Assembly: GCF_019195395.1 (NCBI RefSeq)
Contig: NZ_CP078067.1
Location: 1,751,783 to 1,815,782 of the forward strand
DNA from: Kaistella faecalis
GTDB taxonomy: Bacteria; Bacteroidota; Bacteroidia; Flavobacteriales; Weeksellaceae
Direction of reading: 5' to 3'
Length of the DNA stretch: 64,000 bases
A model generated the notes under the pieces. It was given only the letters and a program-made list of their open reading frames with translations. It was not told where the DNA came from and made no database searches. This document shows positions 61,601 through 64,000 of this stretch, piece after piece (the first letter of the stretch is position 1; the number at the start of each line of letters is the position of its first letter). A program made the translations under genes and the position numbers.

Positions 61601-61806
61601 AGCTCAGAAAATGCCTTCAGCCAATCGATAATCCGGTGTTTCATTTCATTTGCGGCTTTATTGGTAAAAGTCAGCGCGAGGATATTACCGATTTTGTCGG
61701 GCTGGGATGGGTGCTTAAGGCAGATTGCCAACAGATTCTGAACCAAAGCATAGGTTTTTCCAGAGCCTGCTGAGGCATTGATGACTTTATAATTTTTTTG
61801 CTGCAT
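58642..61806 (-). CDS. UvrD-family helicase with PD-(D/E)XK nuclease domain, AddA-like
   Basis: ATP-dependent DNA helicase-nuclease for double-strand break end processing. Superfamily 1A motifs: Walker A ASAGSGKT (11-18), LTFTNKAANEMK, FDEFQDTS, LVGDPKQSIYRFRGG, MTIHKAKGLEFPVV and QYVATTRAVE. The C-terminal nuclease motif is IIIDFKTGD with D1018 and K1020, followed by the QIAEYR helix. 1054 residues, the AddA architecture. Its usual partner, an AddB-like nuclease, is not adjacent: the gene next to its 5' end is rpsU on the other strand. It could also be a RecB-like protein working with an unlinked subunit. Confidence 0.9.
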   Translation of the reverse strand: MQQKNYKVINASAGSGKTYALVQNLLAICLKHPSQPDKIGNILALTFTNKAANEMKHRIIDWLKAFSELGYENNQDLINIQQKLKTEGYRLTLQDIHFRSKKILDYVLHHYSTLNIGTIDKFNSRLVRSFSYELGLAQNFNLEINAEPFLIEAVEKMLEDIGADNEVSEAFMDYVNYTLDNNERINLNKTLYQSAKEYVQDKHYFRLGENRDFDWISYEKSKKNLRDEIRNLKAESIQITNEVTQLLKEKNLEIADFAGGNSNSIAKFFNEVQRFFHQERPDFPIPSNEEGALTKFHAGASGSGKKRQGEILEIIEYLINLRQKLFQNYILTKKKEKILQAILPLKVNKEIQDKLAEIEEKNDVVLLSKFNILIHENLREEPSSFIYEKVGTKFSHYFFDEFQDTSFLQWQNFIPLRDHATSSQDMSFTLVGDPKQSIYRFRGGDSQLMLDIINKKEKSLVYAELENLENNWRSAQNIVDFNNQLYLYLSGTTQAEHCEIFGNGSQQAAKSKLKGNVRINLIENATKKVYYEEVAEKMRQDIQKCVDKGYKLSDITILCRGNFDIFSFSQLLGNSKIIYEEKEDYIKTISESGLTLNLSSTLLALTEFLRWEQNPKNLQFPVKMLYYLMVLGRIDVKDFSAEMMEMLAYSNKSEMQKFIATKYGLQLSSKGLLQLNLYNFVEHFLQEFSVQNKETDFLFNYLEMLFAYSQNSAATLKEFIKFWDEEANATTIQASDNLDAVKLMTIHKAKGLEFPVVFLPMRNEHKDGKFSNWLNIEEENGLSSVNIDPFGKELEVYDEDMAKFNQENAYQNKIDRYCLQYVATTRAVEQIFFYIEKPNKSSNNLEIYDFLEPKIPRDENGEALFSFDLYETADKNVLKKNKEKGEGLQTKPIRFKSDEKKNPDAVKIATPSKNYQNRVEKVRTGIFTHEILSKINSEKDVEKTLEAYLLEGTITLEEKEEIAERILRILKDDNYSDYFAENQLVINEKDIMISENGESKIYRPDRMINTGTGYIIIDFKTGDEREKHQEQIAEYRSVLEKLGKKVLKTEIIYV

Positions 61807-61839
61807 TGAAAATAAATATCTTTAAATGTAAATAAAAAA

Positions 61840-61870
61840 TTTGTCAATCCGAAATAAAATCTTACTTTTG
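61840..61870 (+). promoter_or_regulatory. Promoter of rpsU
   Basis: TTTG (61840-61843) and TACTTTTG (61863-61870), spacing 19: one of the best consensus promoters here. Leader about 17 nt. Confidence 0.7.
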
Positions 61871-61893
61871 CAGTCCAAAATGAGATGTAAATT

Positions 61894-62091
61894 ATGTTAA
61901 TTATCCCAGTAAAAGATGGCGAAGCTATCGACAGAGCGTTAAAAAAATACAAAAGAAAATTTGACAAAACCGGAGTTGTAAGAGCTTTAAGAAGCAGACA
62001 GCAGTTCCTTAAACCGTCAGTAACTTTTAGACAGGCTAAGCTTAAAGCTGCTTACAAGCAGAAAAATGCGAGCCGCGAGGAGCAGGCGTAA
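61894..62091 (+). CDS. rpsU: 30S ribosomal protein S21
   Basis: Small basic ribosomal protein near the anti-Shine-Dalgarno end of 16S rRNA. 65 residues with MLIIPVKDGEAIDRALKKYKR and VRALRSRQQFLKPS signatures. In Bacteroidota S21 takes part in sequestering the anti-SD sequence, which fits the scarcity of SD sites in this window. Strong promoter upstream, and a fifteen-pair hairpin downstream isolates it from xerC. Confidence 0.96.
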   Translation: MLIIPVKDGEAIDRALKKYKRKFDKTGVVRALRSRQQFLKPSVTFRQAKLKAAYKQKNASREEQA

Positions 62092-62119
62092 GACCACTTT
62101 TTCTTTAAGAAAATACTTT

Positions 62120-62166
62120 AATCACTTTTCAAATACTTATATTTGGAAAGTGATTTTTTGTTTTTT
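62120..62166 (+). terminator. Terminator or attenuator between rpsU and xerC
   Basis: Fifteen-pair stem (62120-62134 with 62141-62155, one G-U pair), six-base loop, then T-rich sequence. The 3' arm contains TATATTTG, a -7 promoter match. Confidence 0.75.
62138..62145 (+). promoter_or_regulatory. Possible -7 element of xerC inside the hairpin
   Basis: TATATTTG matches TAnnTTTG; no convincing -33 TTG, only TTA at 62118-62120. Confidence 0.35.
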
Positions 62167-62172
62167 ATCATC

Positions 62173-63063
62173 ATGGTGGAAAGATTTCTAGAATATATTG
62201 CTGTAGAAAAGCGGTACTCGCCGCACACGCTTACGAGTTACAGAAAGGATCTGGAAGATTTTTCTACCTTCCTTCTTTACACTGAAGGCCATGAAAATTT
62301 GGCACAAGCGGACAAGAAAATTGTTCGTAATTTCATGGTTTACCTCAGTGAAGAAAAAATTTCAAAGCGTTCCATTAACAGGAAACTCTCAACTCTCCGC
62401 AGTTTTTATCTTTTCTTATTGAAAGTTGGTGAGATTAAAATTTCACCTCTGGAAAACATTCAATCCCTAAAATTTTATGCTGAGAAACAGATCCCATTTT
62501 CCGAGGAGGAAATGGATCAGCATCAGTCTGTAGCGGGTAAATCTGAAAATCAGGGTTTGCTGAAAGAACTTATCATCGAAACCCTATATCAAACCGGGAT
62601 CAGGCGTGCTGAGCTGGTTAATCTCCTGCACGAAGATGTAGATTTTGGGAAAGGGGAAATAAAAGTTATCGGTAAAGGAAACAAGGCCAGAATTATTCCT
62701 GTTTCTGACAAACTTTTAGTTCAACTGGCAGAATATTTGCAGGTGAGAAAGCCGCTGGAAGCGTATAAAACGTATTTCTTCATCAATGCTAAAGGTAAAA
62801 AACTGAATGATAAATTTGTATATTCTGCAGTTAATACCTACCTTAGTCTTGTTACTTCGAAGAAGAAAAAGAGCCCTCATATTCTAAGACACAGTTTTGC
62901 AACTCACGTCCTGGAGCATGGGGCTGAAATTTCTAAAGTGAAGATGATCATGGGGCATACATCGCTTGCTTCTACGCAGGTTTATACCAGTGCCAATATA
63001 GAACAGTTAAAAAAAGTGTTTAACAAGGCTCATCCTAGAGCCAAAAAAAATTTAGATTTATGA
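62173..63063 (+). CDS. xerC: Tyrosine recombinase XerC/XerD-type
   Basis: Site-specific recombinase, most likely the chromosome-dimer resolution enzyme. N-terminal SAM-like core-binding domain (1-90) and a catalytic domain with R144 (YQTGIRRAEL), K168 (IGKGNKAR), H236 and R239 (HILRHSFATH), H262 (MGHTS) and nucleophile Y271. 296 residues, the size of Xer proteins; phage integrases are usually longer. ATG 62173 is chosen over an in-frame TTG at 62143 that lies in the hairpin. It overlaps hpf by 4 nt (ATGA). XerC and XerD cannot be told apart confidently. Confidence 0.9.
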   Translation: MVERFLEYIAVEKRYSPHTLTSYRKDLEDFSTFLLYTEGHENLAQADKKIVRNFMVYLSEEKISKRSINRKLSTLRSFYLFLLKVGEIKISPLENIQSLKFYAEKQIPFSEEEMDQHQSVAGKSENQGLLKELIIETLYQTGIRRAELVNLLHEDVDFGKGEIKVIGKGNKARIIPVSDKLLVQLAEYLQVRKPLEAYKTYFFINAKGKKLNDKFVYSAVNTYLSLVTSKKKKSPHILRHSFATHVLEHGAEISKVKMIMGHTSLASTQVYTSANIEQLKKVFNKAHPRAKKNLDL

Positions 63064-63350
63064 AAATTTCAGTACAGTCAATGGGATTGACTCCACACGC
63101 ACCGCTCGAAGAACATATCGAAAAAAAATTAAGCAAACTAGAAAACTATTATGATAAGATTGTAGAATGCAAAGTTTACCTGAAAGTAGAGAACAAATCG
63201 GATAAAGAAAACAAAACGGCAGAAATTATTTTGGCAGTTCCCGGCGATGATATCGTTGTAAAAAAGACAAGTGCAAGTTTTGAAGAAAGTTTGGATCAAT
63301 GTGCTGAAGTTGCTAAAAAGCTGCTAATCAAGAAAAAAGAATTAGCTTAA
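63060..63350 (+). CDS. hpf: Ribosome hibernation promoting factor (HPF/RaiA)
   Basis: Binds the decoding centre of the 30S subunit to silence ribosomes in stationary phase. 96 residues, the short form, with the beta-alpha-beta-beta-beta-alpha order: MKISVQSMGLTPHAPLEEHIEKKLSKLENYYDKI, then a VECKVYLKVENKSDKENKTAEIIL hairpin and a final Lys-rich helix ending KKLLIKKKELA. The start overlaps the recombinase stop (ATGA), so the pair is co-translated. It is followed by the tRNA cluster promoter. Confidence 0.92.
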   Translation: MKISVQSMGLTPHAPLEEHIEKKLSKLENYYDKIVECKVYLKVENKSDKENKTAEIILAVPGDDIVVKKTSASFEESLDQCAEVAKKLLIKKKELA

Positions 63351-63379
63351 AAAAAATTATTAAAATTTTCCTAAAATAA

Positions 63380-63412
63380 TTTGTAGGTTTCAAAAAAACT
63401 CCCTTATATTTG
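63380..63412 (+). promoter_or_regulatory. Promoter of the tRNA-Thr/Tyr operon
   Basis: TTTG (63380-63383) and TATATTTG (63405-63412), spacing 21. The first 17 nt match the tRNA-Gly promoter with two changes. Confidence 0.7.
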
Positions 63413-63452
63413 CACTCGCAAAAAGAGATAAGCGTTCTTTTGAAATCTATTT

Positions 63453-63526
63453 GCCTCCATAGCTCAGTTGGCTAGAGCAGCTGATTTGTAATCAGCAGGT
63501 CGTGGGTTCGAGTCCCTCTGGAGGCT
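63453..63526 (+). tRNA. tRNA-Thr (anticodon TGT)
   Basis: 74 nt cloverleaf: acceptor gcctcca/tggaggc, anticodon loop with TGT between ctgat and atcag arms, and ggttcgagtcc T arm. CCA is not encoded. Confidence 0.96.
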
Positions 63527-63541
63527 CATTTTTGTAAAATT

Positions 63542-63624
63542 GGGGAGATTCCAGAGTGGCCAAATGGATCAGACTGTAACTCTGCTGTCTTACGACTTCG
63601 CAGGTTCGAATCCTGCTCTCCCCA
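63542..63624 (+). tRNA. tRNA-Tyr (anticodon GTA)
   Basis: 83 nt, class II with a long variable arm. Acceptor ggggaga/tctcccc, anticodon GTA in agactGTAac, T arm caggttcgaatcctg. CCA is not encoded. Confidence 0.95.
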
Positions 63625-63641
63625 CATTTTATAAAAAACGC

Positions 63642-63672
63642 TTTGCAGGTCTCAAAAATTATTTTAGATTTG
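63642..63672 (+). promoter_or_regulatory. Promoter of tRNA-Gly
   Basis: TTTG (63642-63645) and TAGATTTG (63665-63672), spacing 19, between tRNA-Tyr and tRNA-Gly. Confidence 0.65.
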
Positions 63673-63705
63673 CAAACCGTTTACCAACAGTTTTGGAAAC
63701 AAAAT

Positions 63706-63778
63706 GCGGAAGTAGCTCAGTTGGTAGAGCGTCAGCCTTCCAAGCTGAATGTCGCGAGTTCGACCCTCGTCTTCCGCT
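63706..63778 (+). tRNA. tRNA-Gly (anticodon TCC)
   Basis: 73 nt cloverleaf: acceptor gcggaag/cttccgc, anticodon TCC between cagcc and gctg, T arm gagttcgaccctc. CCA is not encoded. Confidence 0.96.
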
Positions 63779-63785
63779 CAAAGAA

Positions 63786-63818
63786 AATCACAACCAACGC
63801 GGCTTGTGATTTTTTTTT
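63786..63818 (+). terminator. Terminator between tRNA-Gly and tRNA-Thr(GGT)
   Basis: Stem atcacaa/ttgtgat with a nine-T run, starting 8 nt after tRNA-Gly and ending 9 nt before the next tRNA. Confidence 0.75.
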
Positions 63819-63827
63819 AAATTTTTT

Positions 63828-63899
63828 GCCGACTTAGCTCAGGGGTAGAGCGCTTCCTTGGTAAGGAAGAGGTCGTGAGTTCAAATCTCATAGTTGGCT
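63828..63899 (+). tRNA. tRNA-Thr (anticodon GGT)
   Basis: 72 nt cloverleaf: acceptor gccgact/agttggc with one G-U pair, anticodon GGT between ttcct and aaggaa, T arm gagttcaaatctc. CCA is not encoded. In many bacteria this tRNA directly precedes tuf, which would lie just past the window. Confidence 0.95.
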
Positions 63900-63905
63900 C
63901 TATTT

Positions 63906-63937
63906 AAATCTCCTTTTTACTAAGGAGATTTTTGCTT
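63906..63937 (+). terminator. Terminator-like hairpin after tRNA-Thr(GGT)
   Basis: Ten-pair stem aaatctcctt/aaggagattt plus a T-rich run. A second hairpin, aagacca/tggtctt, follows at 63942-63972. Confidence 0.65.
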
Positions 63938-64000
63938 TTTTAAGACCACTATTTAGTCGGTAATATGGTCTTAATTCTTAAAATTATTTTAAAGGAAAGA

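Noticed and set aside
62173-63063. Phage or integrative-element integrase
   Set aside because: Length, core-genome setting between rpsU and hpf, and absence of attachment repeats or phage genes fit a housekeeping Xer recombinase. The nearby tRNA genes show no duplicated 3' ends.
63540-63837. Two overlapping ORFs of 64 and 89 codons on the plus strand
   Set aside because: They run through tRNA-Tyr, tRNA-Gly and spacers; their codons come from tRNA arms, and the region is fully explained by tRNA genes.

Overview
The window reads as ordinary chromosome of a Bacteroidota bacterium, class Flavobacteriia, most likely Weeksellaceae (Chryseobacterium, Kaistella or a relative). The evidence is an AT-rich composition, promoters of the Bacteroidota type (TTG near -33, TAnnTTTG near -7), few Shine-Dalgarno sites, the type IX secretion/gliding protein SprA, a class II HMG-CoA reductase, a ferritin, and rpsU-xerC-hpf followed by a tRNA cluster of the kind that usually precedes tuf. 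I see no prophage, transposase, CRISPR array or classical defence island.

Layout. 1-6.9 kb: the 3' part of clpB, a surface lipoprotein metalloprotease (M43), a secreted EEP phosphodiesterase, an ABC-F ATPase and a DUF4846 lipoprotein. 7-12.9 kb: a tight six-gene run headed by HMG-CoA reductase and ending in a DMT transporter, then sucC and a convergent mscS channel. 13.0-13.4 kb: the RNase P RNA gene. 13.4-15.6 kb (minus strand): CPBP protease, PPK2 kinase, DUF1573 protein. 15.7-23.7 kb: valS, DUF4241, a PfkB kinase, a hydrolase, cmoA coupled to an ICMT-like methyltransferase, cobalamin adenosyltransferase and thiamine diphosphokinase. 23.8-27.3 kb: speA and speB (arginine to agmatine to putrescine) flanking a HAD phosphatase and a DUF5808 gene. 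27.4-35.3 kb: CocE-like hydrolase, alkB, a BON lipoprotein with a BON-SH3 partner, two amino-acid or dicarboxylate transporters, Mrp/ApbC and a NifU-domain protein.

35.4-51.7 kb: a BadF-type kinase, malic enzyme, ruvA, the 7-kb sprA, folE, cysS and a DPE2-like 4-alpha-glucanotransferase. 52-58.6 kb is the least characterised stretch: two paralogous Tyr-rich secreted proteins, an LTxxQ (Spy/CpxP-like) protein, ferritin and two DUF3857 proteins, one with a transglutaminase catalytic Cys and His and one where both are lost. 58.6-64 kb: an AddA-like helicase-nuclease, rpsU, xerC, hpf and four tRNAs (Thr-TGT, Tyr-GTA, Gly-TCC, Thr-GGT).

No complete new defence or mobile system is visible. The best leads are the 52-58.6 kb envelope cluster, two copies of a palindromic intergenic repeat each lying between convergent genes, cmoA without a visible cmoB, compact terminator/promoter overlaps (rpsU-xerC, ftnA), two near-identical tRNA promoters, and a hairpin-rich gap with a candidate small RNA. 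Several proposed starts are ATG codons lying downstream of an in-frame TTG; sprA is the exception, where TTG appears to be the real start.
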